From: Paeniglutamicibacter gangotriensis Lz1y
GTDB taxonomy: Bacteria > Actinomycetota > Actinomycetes > Actinomycetales > Micrococcaceae
DNA: 64,000 bases
Direction: 5' to 3'
Assembly: GCF_000348945.1 (NCBI RefSeq)
Contig: NZ_AOCK01000010.1
Location: 62,001 to 126,000 of the forward strand
A program made the translations under genes and the position numbers. Positions 1 through 8,494 of the stretch are shown here, piece by piece. Numbering within the stretch: the first letter of the stretch is position 1; every line of letters starts with the position of its first letter. The notes under the pieces are model-generated. The model saw only the letters and a list, made by a program, of their open reading frames with translations. It was not told the DNA's origin and made no database searches.

Positions 1-96
1 GCGGATCAGTCGGCGGACTCGTTCCGAAGCCGATTCGCGCTCTGCGACCGGCTGCACTGAGCCGGTGCCGTCCGGTGTCGTGGTTTGGTCCATCAT
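1..96 (-). CDS. N-terminus of a probable GntR-family regulator (cut by window edge)
   Basis: The gene runs leftward off the window, so only about 32 codons are visible. Translation from the ATG at 94-96 gives MMDQTTTPDG and ends in ESASERVRRLIR. That ending resembles the first helix before a GntR winged-helix domain, but too little is present to prove the family. A GGAG ribosome site lies just upstream (about 98-101) and overlaps the 3' end of the neighbouring dehydrogenase gene. The start sits five bases after that gene's stop codon, so the two are probably co-transcribed. By context it would regulate the dehydratase/dehydrogenase arm. The family assignment is inference. Confidence 0.45.
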   Translation of the reverse strand, partial: MMDQTTTPDGTGSVQPVAERESASERVRRLIR

Positions 97-101
97 GCTC
101 C

Positions 102-821
102 TCACAATAGCTGCAGGCCGCCGGCGACAGGGATCGTCGTTCCGGTGACGTAGTCCATCTGCAAAAGCCCGTGGACCACCTCGGCGACATCTTCGGGACT
201 TCCCAGCCGTTTGGCCGGGGCATTTTCTGCCACGTATTCTCGCAATTCCGCCCAGTCGTGGGTCAACGGGGTATCGATATAGCCCGGCGCCACAGCATTG
301 ACCCGGATCTCGGGTCCCAACGACTTTGCCAGCAATTGCGTCAGGTGCAAGAGCCCTGCCTTGCTCACGGCATAGGGGATGGAGCTTCCGGAGGGGACCA
401 GCCCGGCAAGAGAGGCGTTGTTGATGATCTGGCCCCGAGTCTGGGCCAAGTGGGCGCGCGCCGCCCGGGCGATGTTCCAAGGCCCCTTGAGGTTCACCGC
501 CATGATGAAATCCCAGAATTCATCGTCCACGGCGTCGAGGTCGGCATGGGGGATCTGTTTGGCGACGCCAGCATTGTTGATGACTGCGTCGAGGCGTCCG
601 AAATGCGTAACCGTCTCCTGAACCATTCGCTGTGCTTCTGCGGAGCTGGAGACATCGGCGTCTATATAGATTGCTCCGGTCAGTTCGAGCGCTGCCTGGC
701 TTCCGGATTCCTGGGTGTTGAATCCGTTGAGCGCTACATCCCAGCCCTCGGCATGGAGCCTTCGGACAATGGCCTGTCCTATACCGCCGCAGGCTCCGGT
801 GACTAGTGCAACCTTCTTCAT
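102..821 (-). CDS. Short-chain dehydrogenase/reductase (SDR)
   Basis: A classical SDR of 239 residues, an NAD(P)-dependent cytoplasmic oxidoreductase. Starting at the ATG at 819-821 the protein shows the cofactor motif TGACGGIGQ near the N-terminus, NNAGVA in the middle, and the catalytic Ser plus YAVSK (Tyr-x-x-x-Lys). The C-terminus has the usual PGYIDTPL and GTTIPVAGG. The open frame extends upstream to 998, but that part reads through a 48-bp palindrome and has no family similarity, so it was excluded. GGAAAGG lies upstream of the chosen start. It follows the dehydratase gene and precedes a GntR-like gene by five bases, which suggests a catabolic operon oxidising a hydroxy or sugar acid. 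The substrate is unknown. Confidence 0.85.
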   Translation of the reverse strand: MKKVALVTGACGGIGQAIVRRLHAEGWDVALNGFNTQESGSQAALELTGAIYIDADVSSSAEAQRMVQETVTHFGRLDAVINNAGVAKQIPHADLDAVDDEFWDFIMAVNLKGPWNIARAARAHLAQTRGQIINNASLAGLVPSGSSIPYAVSKAGLLHLTQLLAKSLGPEIRVNAVAPGYIDTPLTHDWAELREYVAENAPAKRLGSPEDVAEVVHGLLQMDYVTGTTIPVAGGLQLL

Positions 822-912
822 GTGAGGACCTTTCCACCCATGGGTGTCATTTGAGGATTGTGTTTGAGGATCGTCAGCCCACCCCGGGCCGCCGGTCCGG
901 GCTGTGTCATGC

Positions 913-960
913 AGGGCGTCAACGGGGGCGCCCGGGCCCGGGCGCCCCCGTTGACGCCCT
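913..960. repeat. Perfect 48-bp palindrome between the dehydratase and SDR genes
   Basis: Two 24-base arms (913-936 and 937-960) are exact reverse complements with no loop. The left arm begins AGGGCGTCAACGGGGGCG. As RNA it would form a very stable GC-rich hairpin. It lies between the 3' end of the dehydratase gene (stop at 1019) and the SDR start (821), with no clear T-tract on either side. It could be a bidirectional terminator, an mRNA-stability or attenuation element, or a transposition scar. Confidence 0.85.
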
Positions 961-1018
961 GATCCTGGGGAAGCGCTGCAACCAGTCGTTCTGCTCACCG
1001 GTCCGCGCGATCCTGGAG

Positions 1019-2719
1019 CTACTGCACACCGGTGGCACGGAGAAAATCGAAGTCACAGCCGTCGTCCGCCTGCAGGGCATGTCGTTGGTGGAGCCAGCCC
1101 ATGCCTCGGGTCGGAATCGGGGGAGCGGCAAAGGGAACCCGGGAAGAGATTTCTTCCTCGGAGAGGAAATGGCGCAGCGTTCCGGCTGCTGCATCCAGCT
1201 CGATCTCGTCCCCGGTGGCCAAAATCCCCAGCGGTCCACCGGCGGCTGCTTCCGGGGTGATATGCACGACCACGGTCCCGGTGGAGGTACCGCTCATGCG
1301 GGCATCCGAGAGCCGGACCATGTCCCGAATCCCCGCGCGGTGCAGCTTGGCGGGGATCGGAATGTGGCCGACCTCGGGCATGCCGGGGGCGCCCAAGACG
1401 CCCATGCCGCGCAAGACCAGGACGGAGTCCTGGTCGACATCGAGATCCGGATCGTCAATGCGCGTATTCAAGTCGTCAATGCCATCGAAGACCACGGCAC
1501 GACCTCGGTGCGCCTTGAGTTTGGGATCGTGCACCCCGGCGGCCTTCAACACGGCGCCCCGAGGGGCCAGATTTCCGCGGAGCATGACCAAGGCACCCCG
1601 CTCGGAGAGCGGTTCGCCAGCGGGTGCGATCGCATCGTTGACGGGGAATTCTTGGTCAGCCAGGACCTGATCCCAGGTGTTGCCGTTTGCCGTCACCACA
1701 CCGCCGTGGATCGTTTCGCCGATTCGCTGCACAATGGCCGGGACGCCGCCTGCATCATCCAAGTCAGCCAAGAGGCGTTGTCCGCTGGGCCTGACATTGG
1801 CCACATAGGGGGTGCTCGCAGACCACGACTCAAAGCGTTCGGGGCCGATACGCAGGCCCGCCCGTCCGGCAATCGCCTCGAGGTGAATGACCGCATTGGT
1901 GGATCCGCCCAGGGCCGAGACAACCCTGAACGCGTTTTCTAAGGATTCGTCGGTCACCAGATCTGCGGGCAGCAACTCCGCGGCTACGGACTGGACTATC
2001 TGGCGACCGGTGGCCCGTGCGAGCTCCGCGCGCTCGGGGCTGTTTGCCGCCGGCAACGTCGAACCAGGCAAGGCGAAACCCAGCATTTCGGCGATAGCGG
2101 CCATGGTGGTGGCGGTTCCCATGACATTGCAGGTTCCGACCCCGACGTTCACCTTTCCTTCTAGGGCCAACCAGTCTTCGTCGCTGACCGCCCCCACCCG
2201 TCGGTCCTCGCAGAGTGGCCAGACATCGTCAACGGTAAATTCTTTGTTCTTCTTGAAACAGGAAACGGGGCGCGGTCCTGCCGCGAGCAGCACCGCAGGT
2301 TTGTTGGCGCTCAGGGCACCCATGATCTGGGCAGGAATCGTCTTGTCACAGCCGCCCAGCAGGACCACCCCGTCGATTGGCGTGGCCCCGATCATCTCCT
2401 CGACATCCATCGACATCAGGTTGCGCAGGTACAGACTTGTTGGGCGGGTAAAAGGCTCGGAAATCGAGATGGTGGGAAACTCCAGCGGCAAGCCGCCGGC
2501 CTCACGGATCCCTTCCTTCACGAGCTCGGCAAGCTCGTTGAGACCCGCATTGCATGGGTTCAGTTCGCTGGCGCTGTTGGCGATGCCGATCACCGGGCTG
2601 CGGCGCACCTCTTCTTCGGTGAAGCCTTCTCCACGCAGGAACGCTCGATGCAGCAGTCCGTCTTGCCCTTCATCGCGAAACAGGGCTCCGGCACCCTTGT
2701 TCAGGTCACGCTGTGACAT
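1019..2719 (-). CDS. IlvD/Edd-family [2Fe-2S] dehydratase, probably sugar-acid type
   Basis: Dehydrates a 2,3-dihydroxy acid or sugar acid to a 2-keto-3-deoxy acid in the cytoplasm. The 566-residue protein has the three family cysteines: Cys56 in LNPCNAG, Cys124 in GGCDKTIPA and Cys197 in GTCNVMGTA. They ligate a [2Fe-2S] cluster in this family. GGCDKTIPA differs from the usual housekeeping IlvD motif (CDKNMPG) and resembles sugar-acid dehydratases such as L-arabinonate or D-xylonate dehydratase. The start at 2719 was chosen because AGGAGG stands five bases upstream; an earlier in-frame start at 2800 has no such site. Its neighbours are SDRs, a D-2-hydroxyacid dehydrogenase and an ABC importer, consistent with peripheral catabolism rather than branched-chain amino-acid synthesis. 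The substrate is not determinable here. Confidence 0.88.
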   Translation of the reverse strand: MSQRDLNKGAGALFRDEGQDGLLHRAFLRGEGFTEEEVRRSPVIGIANSASELNPCNAGLNELAELVKEGIREAGGLPLEFPTISISEPFTRPTSLYLRNLMSMDVEEMIGATPIDGVVLLGGCDKTIPAQIMGALSANKPAVLLAAGPRPVSCFKKNKEFTVDDVWPLCEDRRVGAVSDEDWLALEGKVNVGVGTCNVMGTATTMAAIAEMLGFALPGSTLPAANSPERAELARATGRQIVQSVAAELLPADLVTDESLENAFRVVSALGGSTNAVIHLEAIAGRAGLRIGPERFESWSASTPYVANVRPSGQRLLADLDDAGGVPAIVQRIGETIHGGVVTANGNTWDQVLADQEFPVNDAIAPAGEPLSERGALVMLRGNLAPRGAVLKAAGVHDPKLKAHRGRAVVFDGIDDLNTRIDDPDLDVDQDSVLVLRGMGVLGAPGMPEVGHIPIPAKLHRAGIRDMVRLSDARMSGTSTGTVVVHITPEAAAGGPLGILATGDEIELDAAAGTLRHFLSEEEISSRVPFAAPPIPTRGMGWLHQRHALQADDGCDFDFLRATGVQ

Positions 2720-3113
2720 CCATCCTCCTGGCCTAGATTGATTCAAACTTACAGAAATATCGTGGGAATACCAGCTGAAATTCAGGGGATCAGTTGCCAT
2801 TCCAAAGCATTGGTCGGGAAAATCCGCGACTATAAAAATATGGTTCTACAGACGAATTTCGAGGCTTCCTGTTGCGTTAGCGTCTCGTACAGGAAATGAA
2901 TTTTCGTCCATTCCCACACGGGTCGCTGATGAGAAACCACAGGCGCATTCACGGGATCAATTATCGATCTTGCGTGAGTATCGGGCCCCGCGGAGGACAT
3001 TGCAGTCAATAGCACCACGGCACATCCGACTGCCCGAGAAGCATGGGTGAACCACAGCTACCGGGGCATGCCTGCCTTGGTGAAGTGCCCGCCCGTAGGA
3101 AAGGTGCTCGCCT
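2720..3113. other. Intergenic region upstream of the dehydratase operon
   Basis: About 390 bases with lower GC near 2740-2880. It should hold the promoter of the dehydratase-SDR-GntR arm. A 62-codon frame on the minus strand (2830-3018) has no recognisable features and was not called. No clear terminator for the upstream minus-strand SDR gene was identified. Confidence 0.4.
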
Positions 3114-3872
3114 TTATCCGCGTCCAACGAAGGGCATGCCGGCCGCGGTGATCACCAGCGAGAAAACATTGGCCGACATCGGTGTCTCAGCCATGAACTG
3201 CACCGCTCGCGCGGCTTCCTCGACCGGGAAAGTTGGTTCCTGCATGCGACGACCATCAGGCTGCAGCGCGCCGGGACCCGTCGAGAATCGATCCGCCAAT
3301 TCCGTCGCCGTGTTGCCGATGTCGATTTGACCGCACGAGATGCCGTGGGCGCGACCGTCCAGTTCAATCGATTTCGTCAGGCCGGTAATGGCATGCTTCG
3401 TTGCCGTATAGGCGACGGACTGGGGACGCGGCGTGTGGGCAGCGATCGACCCGTTGTTGATGATGCGCCCACCCTGCGGCTGTTGCGCCTTCATGACCTT
3501 CATCGCGGCGCGCGCACACATCGCTGCTGCCGTCAGGTTCAAGGCCACCACGGCGTCCCAGTCCTCGGGTTCAATCTCGTCGACACCCGCCGAGGGCCCG
3601 GGAACACCGGCGTTATTGAACAGCAAGTCCACGCGGCCCCAGCGCTCAACAGCACGGGAAAACAATCGATTCACCTGTTCGGGGACCGTGACATCCGTCG
3701 GTTCCACCATCGCCCGAGGTGAGCCGTCGGCGGTGACCCGTAGCGGTTCTTCGCGGCGTCCGGCGAGGACCACGCGGTGACCGGCAGCCAACATTCGTAT
3801 TGCCACAGCTTTACCAATCCCCGAACCAGCACCAGTGACAACTACTACGAGTGGGGTGATTTCATCGTTCAT
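3114..3872 (-). CDS. Short-chain dehydrogenase/reductase (SDR)
   Basis: A 252-residue classical SDR, NAD(P)-dependent. It has TGAGSGIGKA for cofactor binding (residues 14-23), FNNAGVPG, a Ser followed by YTATK as the catalytic Tyr-x-x-x-Lys, and no membrane segments. It lies 52 bases downstream of the D-2-hydroxyacid dehydrogenase gene on the same strand and is probably co-transcribed with it. The cluster thus has two SDRs with different sequences, suggesting two oxidation steps or two related substrates. The ATG at 3872 is preceded only by a weak AGGA site. Exact substrate unknown. Confidence 0.85.
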   Translation of the reverse strand: MNDEITPLVVVVTGAGSGIGKAVAIRMLAAGHRVVLAGRREEPLRVTADGSPRAMVEPTDVTVPEQVNRLFSRAVERWGRVDLLFNNAGVPGPSAGVDEIEPEDWDAVVALNLTAAAMCARAAMKVMKAQQPQGGRIINNGSIAAHTPRPQSVAYTATKHAITGLTKSIELDGRAHGISCGQIDIGNTATELADRFSTGPGALQPDGRRMQEPTFPVEEAARAVQFMAETPMSANVFSLVITAAGMPFVGRG

Positions 3873-3924
3873 GATTGTTCCTACGCTTTCGTGCGAAACC
3901 TGAGATAACTATGCGAGATCGGGC

Positions 3925-4881
3925 CTAAGAAATCGGCGTTGACAACGTGCCTTCGTTGACGAATTGCCGGAGATTCGTGAGGAAAAGATCGGCCATGTCC
4001 TGACGTGTCTCCGCGGTCGCGCTGCCCGTGTGGGGTGCGAGGACCACGTTGTCCAGATTCAGGAGCTCTTGCGGAACATACGGCTCGTGGGCAAAGACAT
4101 CGAGGCCGGCCCCGGCAATGCGCTGCTGTACCAGTGCATCCACGAGGGCGGCTTCGTCGACCACGGCGCCACGAGAGATGTTGATCAGGTACCCCTTGGG
4201 GCCCAGCGCTTCGAGTACTTCGGCAGAGACTATGCCGGCCGTTGCTGAGTTGCTCGCGACCGCCACGATGAGAAAATCGCTATTCTCCGCAAGGTCGGTG
4301 AGTGACTCGTGCCAGGGGTAAGTAACATCAGCGACGCGCCTGCGACCGTGATACGCCACGGTGGTGCCAAAGGCTTCCAGGCGAGCGGCGATCGCCAGGC
4401 CAATGCGTCCCAACCCGAGTATCCCGACGCGTTTGCCCGAGACCCTGGTCCCGAGCGGGTAAGAACCTTGCAGCCAATCGCCTCGGCGAACAAAACGATC
4501 TGAAGCGCTAATGCCTCGAGCCACATCGATGAGCAGACCAACCGCCATGTCGGCAACGCAATCGGTCAAGACATCCGGGGTATTGCTGACGACAACCCCC
4601 AACTCGTCTGCCGTGTGGACATCGATCTTGTCGAAACCAACTCCGAAATTGACGATGGCGCGAAGCTCAGGAAGAGCTCGCATGAGGTGAGCGTCCACCC
4701 CCGTCACACTCGTGGTGACGACTACGCCCACTTGGCCCGAGTTCGTGGCAAGGAACTTCTCCACTTCGGCGTCCGGCAACCGGAGAACGTTAAATTCCTC
4801 ATGCAGCGGCCCTTCGACGAAGGGTGGCATCGGTCCGACTTGCAGAACTGTAGCGGTGGTTTTTTGGGCGTTTGGTTGCAT
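3925..4881 (-). CDS. D-isomer-specific 2-hydroxyacid dehydrogenase
   Basis: Interconverts a D-2-hydroxy acid and a 2-keto acid with NAD(P)H, as glyoxylate/hydroxypyruvate reductases do. From the ATG at 4881 the protein has 318 residues. The Rossmann motif GLGRIG is at 155-160, and the family's catalytic triad can be placed as Arg237 (NISRG), Glu266 (FAHEP) and His284 (APHTGS). A GTG at 4890 is an alternative start, but AGGGTGGG is better spaced for 4881. It heads the minus-strand pair with the SDR at 3114-3872 and faces the importer operon across a divergent promoter region. Together these suggest handling of a keto/hydroxy acid brought in by the importer. Confidence 0.9.
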   Translation of the reverse strand: MQPNAQKTTATVLQVGPMPPFVEGPLHEEFNVLRLPDAEVEKFLATNSGQVGVVVTTSVTGVDAHLMRALPELRAIVNFGVGFDKIDVHTADELGVVVSNTPDVLTDCVADMAVGLLIDVARGISASDRFVRRGDWLQGSYPLGTRVSGKRVGILGLGRIGLAIAARLEAFGTTVAYHGRRRVADVTYPWHESLTDLAENSDFLIVAVASNSATAGIVSAEVLEALGPKGYLINISRGAVVDEAALVDALVQQRIAGAGLDVFAHEPYVPQELLNLDNVVLAPHTGSATAETRQDMADLFLTNLRQFVNEGTLSTPIS

Positions 4882-5279
4882 GGAACCCACCCTAGGACAG
4901 ATCGGAGAGACTGCTCCTGCACTACGCTATATTTGAGATATATGACGCGAATATCTATTTGCGAAACTAGGAATATGCTAGGTTGATCCAAATCACACCC
5001 CGGGTCTTGAGGGCCGGAAGGAGAACAAATGTGTCAACGGTTCAGCGCTTGCGGCGGAGGAACTGCACTTGATGGCTCGGTCCACCGTGCTTCCTCGCGT
5101 GACGACGTCCAGGCAGCACATCGAACGACTTACCTGGCCATAGGCCGCTTCGCCAAGTTCCCGAAGCAGCTGGCGCCCCAAGCTGGAAAATCCCTAGGTT
5201 CAACTTTCTCCGTAGTCACTTGGCACCGGCATACCCCCGGCGCCGTTAGGCAACAGCACCAATGTGAAGGAATGAAGAG
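4882..5279. promoter_or_regulatory. Divergent promoter region between hydroxyacid dehydrogenase and ABC importer
   Basis: About 400 bases with no convincing gene, separating two divergently transcribed operons. An AT-rich stretch at 4925-4985 stands out from the GC-rich surroundings and contains an inverted repeat, GATAT-9 nt-ATATC (4937-4955), a plausible operator for the nearby GntR-type regulators. An 84-codon plus-strand frame (5029-5283) overlaps the importer start and shows no recognisable domain. The operator assignment is inference. Confidence 0.5.
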
Positions 5280-6053
5280 ATGACGACGACTCCTGAGGGC
5301 ACATTGGCCCTATCAGCCCAGCAAATTCGAAAGAGTTTTGGCGGCAAGGAAATTCTTCACGGGATCAGCGTGGATGTTAAGAAGGGCGAGCACATCGCCA
5401 TCATCGGGCCGAGCGGGTCAGGAAAAAGCACATTTATCCGATGCCTGAACCTCTTGGAAACCCCGGACCACGGCACCATTGATCTTCACGGGGAACGGGT
5501 ATTCGACGCCGTAGAAAAAACACCCGCCAAATCGGTGCGTGCACTGCGTAAACGCGTGGGCATGGTGTTTCAGTCGTTCAATCTCTTCGCTACACACACG
5601 GCACTGGAAAACGTGAGTCTGGCCCAGCGTTTGGTGCTGGAACGCAGCAAGACCGATGCTGTCGACCGTTCCGAGGAACTGCTCGAGCGGGTCGGCTTGA
5701 AAAAGCATATGCACAAGCACCCGAGCCAGCTCTCGGGAGGGCAGCAGCAACGCGTGGCCATTGCTCGATCGCTAGCCCTTGACCCCGAGGTCATCCTTTT
5801 CGACGAGCCCACGAGCGCCATCGACCCAGAAATGCGGGTTGAGGTCCTGCGCGTGATGAAAGAACTCGCAGAGGGTGGCATGACGATGATGACGGTGACG
5901 CACGAAATCGAGTTCGCCAAGGAAGCCGCGGACCGCGCGATGTTCCTCGCCGATGGGGAACTGCTTGAAATCGGGCCAGCTGCCGAGATCCTGACCGACC
6001 CGTCAAACGAGCGCATCCGACGCTTCGTGAACGCCCTTAGCGGAGTGATCTAA
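5280..6053 (+). CDS. ABC importer ATP-binding protein, polar amino-acid type
   Basis: Energises a periplasmic-binding-protein-dependent importer at the inner face of the membrane. The 257 residues carry Walker A GPSGSGKST (43-51), a Q-loop MVFQSFNLF (95-103), the signature LSGGQQQR (151-158) and Walker B VILFDEPTSA (171-180), arranged as in GlnQ/HisP-type ATPases. The stop overlaps the next gene's start (TAATG), so it is translationally coupled to the permease. It is the first gene of a four-gene operon (ATPase, permease, permease, binding protein). Amino-acid-type ATPases also serve opine, ectoine and small-carboxylate importers, so the family name does not fix the substrate. Confidence 0.92.
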   Translation: MTTTPEGTLALSAQQIRKSFGGKEILHGISVDVKKGEHIAIIGPSGSGKSTFIRCLNLLETPDHGTIDLHGERVFDAVEKTPAKSVRALRKRVGMVFQSFNLFATHTALENVSLAQRLVLERSKTDAVDRSEELLERVGLKKHMHKHPSQLSGGQQQRVAIARSLALDPEVILFDEPTSAIDPEMRVEVLRVMKELAEGGMTMMTVTHEIEFAKEAADRAMFLADGELLEIGPAAEILTDPSNERIRRFVNALSGVI

Positions 6054-6700
6054 TGCTTGAAGCAAGCTACGTCCTAGAAGGACTTTGGATCACGCTACAA
6101 ATGTGGGGCGGCGCATTTCTGCTCTCGGTAGTGCTCGCGATCCCTGTCGCTATGCTTCGTGGGTCAAAGAATCCATTGGCCAAGTTCATCGGCGCGCTCT
6201 GGGCCTGGATCGCACGCGGCATTCCGCCCATCGCCTGGCTGATCATCATCTACTTCGGGCTTTCCTTGGGCATTATCTCGGAAGTCCCGGTGCTGGCTGC
6301 GATGGTGGGACTTGGAATCGTGAACTCCGCCTACATCGGGGACAGCATTCGTTCGGGGCTTGAATCTGTTTCCAACGGGCAGTGGGAAGGCGCGGCCTCC
6401 GTTGCGCTCACCAAGAAGGACGCCCTGTTCCGGGTGGTTCTACCGCAGGCGATCCCGGTGATGCTCGCATCTACCGCGGCCTACTCCATCACGCTGCTTA
6501 AGAACACGGCCATCGCGTCGATCATCGGCGCGAATGAAATGGTCTTCTACGCCTACAACGCTGTGCAGGTCGGCGCCGATCCGATCACGGCCTTTCTCAC
6601 GATCGGCATCGTCTATCTGCTGCTTACCGTTCCGGTTGGCATGTTCGCCCGGTGGCTTGGCTCTCGAGCCAAGCGTGGTTCAGAAAGGGTTGTGTACTGA
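6053..6700 (+). CDS. ABC importer permease, His/Glu/Gln/Arg/opine type (first)
   Basis: A 215-residue integral membrane permease with about five hydrophobic segments. A conserved cytoplasmic loop fits the EAA motif of this class (EGAASVALTKKDALFRVVLPQ, near 113-133). It begins immediately after an N-terminal transmembrane segment and overlaps both neighbours (TAATG upstream, TGATG downstream). It forms a heterodimeric channel with the next gene product and the upstream ATPase. Substrate unknown. Confidence 0.9.
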   Translation: MLEASYVLEGLWITLQMWGGAFLLSVVLAIPVAMLRGSKNPLAKFIGALWAWIARGIPPIAWLIIIYFGLSLGIISEVPVLAAMVGLGIVNSAYIGDSIRSGLESVSNGQWEGAASVALTKKDALFRVVLPQAIPVMLASTAAYSITLLKNTAIASIIGANEMVFYAYNAVQVGADPITAFLTIGIVYLLLTVPVGMFARWLGSRAKRGSERVVY

Positions 6701-7452
6701 TGCAAGAATATCTGGACATGATCGTGAGCCTCCTGCCCGGACTCTGGCTGAGCATACTCATGGCGACCGTCAGTATTTTGATCGGAATCCCGTTGGGGTT
6801 CGTTGCCGGCCTGATATTGAACGGCTCGAACAAAGCACTTCGCTGGCTGACCATCGCACTGGTGGAAATATTCCGCGGTTTTCCGGCTCTGCTGACCCTC
6901 TACCTCGTGTATTTCGGACTCGCAGAGATCATCACTCTGGACAGGTTCGCGGCAGTCGTCGCGGCATTTGGGGTGACAACAGCGGCCTACACCGCTGAGA
7001 TCTTCCGGGCATCCATTGCCAGTGTTCCGCGCGGCCAGGTCGAAGCAGCACAGGCCCTGGCGCTCACCAAGAAACAAATCACCTCACGCGTGGTACTCCC
7101 ACACGTTCTGAATATCGCTGTTCCCCCGGTGATCGGGATTGCGATCATCACCTTTCAGGGCACCGCGCTTGCGTACGCCATTGGTGCCAAGGAACTTCTC
7201 GGAAGCGCCTACTCCATCGGCATGATCAACTTCCGTGTGCTTGAACCGCTGCTTGTCGCGGCACTGCTCTATCTCCTGTTCACCTCGTTACTGGCTTGGA
7301 TGGAGATTCTGGCTGACCGTCGGGTCGCGAGAATCTCCGGGACCAGTTTTGACGGCGGTGCCGGGGCAGCCCGAAGACGCCAGAGGCGTCAGCGTAAGAC
7401 CGGCTTTGACGCCAGTGTCTTGAATACTCCCGCATCAAAAATCACTCAATGA
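6700..7452 (+). CDS. ABC importer permease, His/Glu/Gln/Arg/opine type (second)
   Basis: A 250-residue permease starting at the ATG that overlaps the preceding stop (TGATG at 6698-6702). It has several hydrophobic segments and the EAA-like loop EAAQALALTKKQITSRVVLP. The C-terminal tail is Arg-rich and cytoplasmic. A start further upstream at 6652 exists but would overlap the first permease by 49 bases and lacks family support. It pairs with the 6053-6700 protein. Confidence 0.9.
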   Translation: MQEYLDMIVSLLPGLWLSILMATVSILIGIPLGFVAGLILNGSNKALRWLTIALVEIFRGFPALLTLYLVYFGLAEIITLDRFAAVVAAFGVTTAAYTAEIFRASIASVPRGQVEAAQALALTKKQITSRVVLPHVLNIAVPPVIGIAIITFQGTALAYAIGAKELLGSAYSIGMINFRVLEPLLVAALLYLLFTSLLAWMEILADRRVARISGTSFDGGAGAARRRQRRQRKTGFDASVLNTPASKITQ

Positions 7453-7477
7453 ACCACACACCAACGCAAAGGAAAGA

Positions 7478-8380
7478 ATGATGACCGGAATTATGAGCCG
7501 CGGACGCCAGTCCGCGACGAAGCTTGCCGCCGCTTCCGCCACCGCCCTCCTCGTGCTTACGGGCTGTTCCGCGAGTTCGGCACCAGAATCGGAAGGTGCG
7601 ACGGTGGGCACCGTCGCCGAAGACTGCACTCCGCTGCATACCTTCCCCACCCTCGAAGAGGGGGTTCTGAACGTCGCAGCCATGAACGCTGCACCCAAGT
7701 TCCACGCGCTCTCCGATAGCGGACCGTTCGAAGGTATCGACGCCACCCTTCTGACAGAATTTGCCGAGGAGAACTGCCTGAAGGTACTTTTCAAGCCGAT
7801 GACCGGAGCAGCCGGACAACTTGACCTTCGCGAGGGCAAATCAGATTTGTTTGGTGGACTACATATCAAGACCGAAAAGCGTGGAGAGGTGTTTGGACAG
7901 AGCGAGGGGAACGTCATTTATGACGCACTTGGGATCACCTCGGCCGCCGCGGATTCCTACGGCACGATTGAATCCATGAAGGGCATCAAGATTGGTGCCC
8001 TTTCCGGATCCTTCTTTGTCGAAACGTTGAAGGATGCTTTCGGCGCTGAAAACATCGAGGAATACCAGAATGAAACCAACGCGTTCGAAGACCTCAAGGC
8101 AGGCCGAATCGACGCAGTCGCCAACCAATCCATGATGAGCTTCAACTTGAGCAAGGACGAGGAAGGCTACGAGACCAGCATCATCGAGGAAGATCCCAAT
8201 CATCCTGAACTGACAGGCTTGCTGGAGATCACGTGGCCGCATACCAAGGATGTCCCGGAATTCACTGCGGCAATCGATGACTACTTCACCCGAGCGAAAG
8301 AGAACGGGACCGTCGATCGCGTCTTGAAAGAAAATGGGGTTACCGCGGAAGTTGCTGACTTCTATATCAACGGGCGTTAG
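7478..8380 (+). CDS. ABC importer substrate-binding lipoprotein, amino-acid type
   Basis: Extracytoplasmic solute-binding protein, 300 residues. The N-terminus is a lipoprotein signal with positive charges, a hydrophobic core and lipobox LTGC, lipidated Cys30. The body resembles SBP family 3 (bacterial extracellular solute-binding, amino-acid/opine type). AAAGGAAAGA precedes a tandem ATGATG start. It is the last gene of the operon and is followed by a hairpin terminator. The neighbourhood of dehydratase and dehydrogenases suggests that the ligand may be a carboxylate rather than a standard amino acid; this is inference. Confidence 0.88.
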   Translation: MMTGIMSRGRQSATKLAAASATALLVLTGCSASSAPESEGATVGTVAEDCTPLHTFPTLEEGVLNVAAMNAAPKFHALSDSGPFEGIDATLLTEFAEENCLKVLFKPMTGAAGQLDLREGKSDLFGGLHIKTEKRGEVFGQSEGNVIYDALGITSAAADSYGTIESMKGIKIGALSGSFFVETLKDAFGAENIEEYQNETNAFEDLKAGRIDAVANQSMMSFNLSKDEEGYETSIIEEDPNHPELTGLLEITWPHTKDVPEFTAAIDDYFTRAKENGTVDRVLKENGVTAEVADFYINGR

Positions 8381-8430
8381 TCACCAGAACCTGAAGCGGC
8401 AAACCGCCAACAGGTACGATTAATCAGTGC

Positions 8431-8463
8431 GGGAGGTGCGAAACGACCAGTTTCGCGCCTCCC
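8431..8463 (+). terminator. Intrinsic terminator of the importer operon
   Basis: Stem GGGAGGTGCGAAAC (8431-8444) pairs with GTTTCGCGCCTCCC (8450-8463), with one G-T pair and a five-base loop, followed by TTCTAT. It lies between the binding-protein stop and the GntR gene. Confidence 0.8.
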
Positions 8464-8494
8464 TTCTATATGGAATTTCACTAGGGGACTACCT

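Noticed and set aside
806-1942. 378-codon plus-strand frame antisense to the dehydratase gene
   Set aside because: It runs through the 48-bp palindrome and is antisense to a gene with clear cluster-binding cysteines; no domain or ribosome site.
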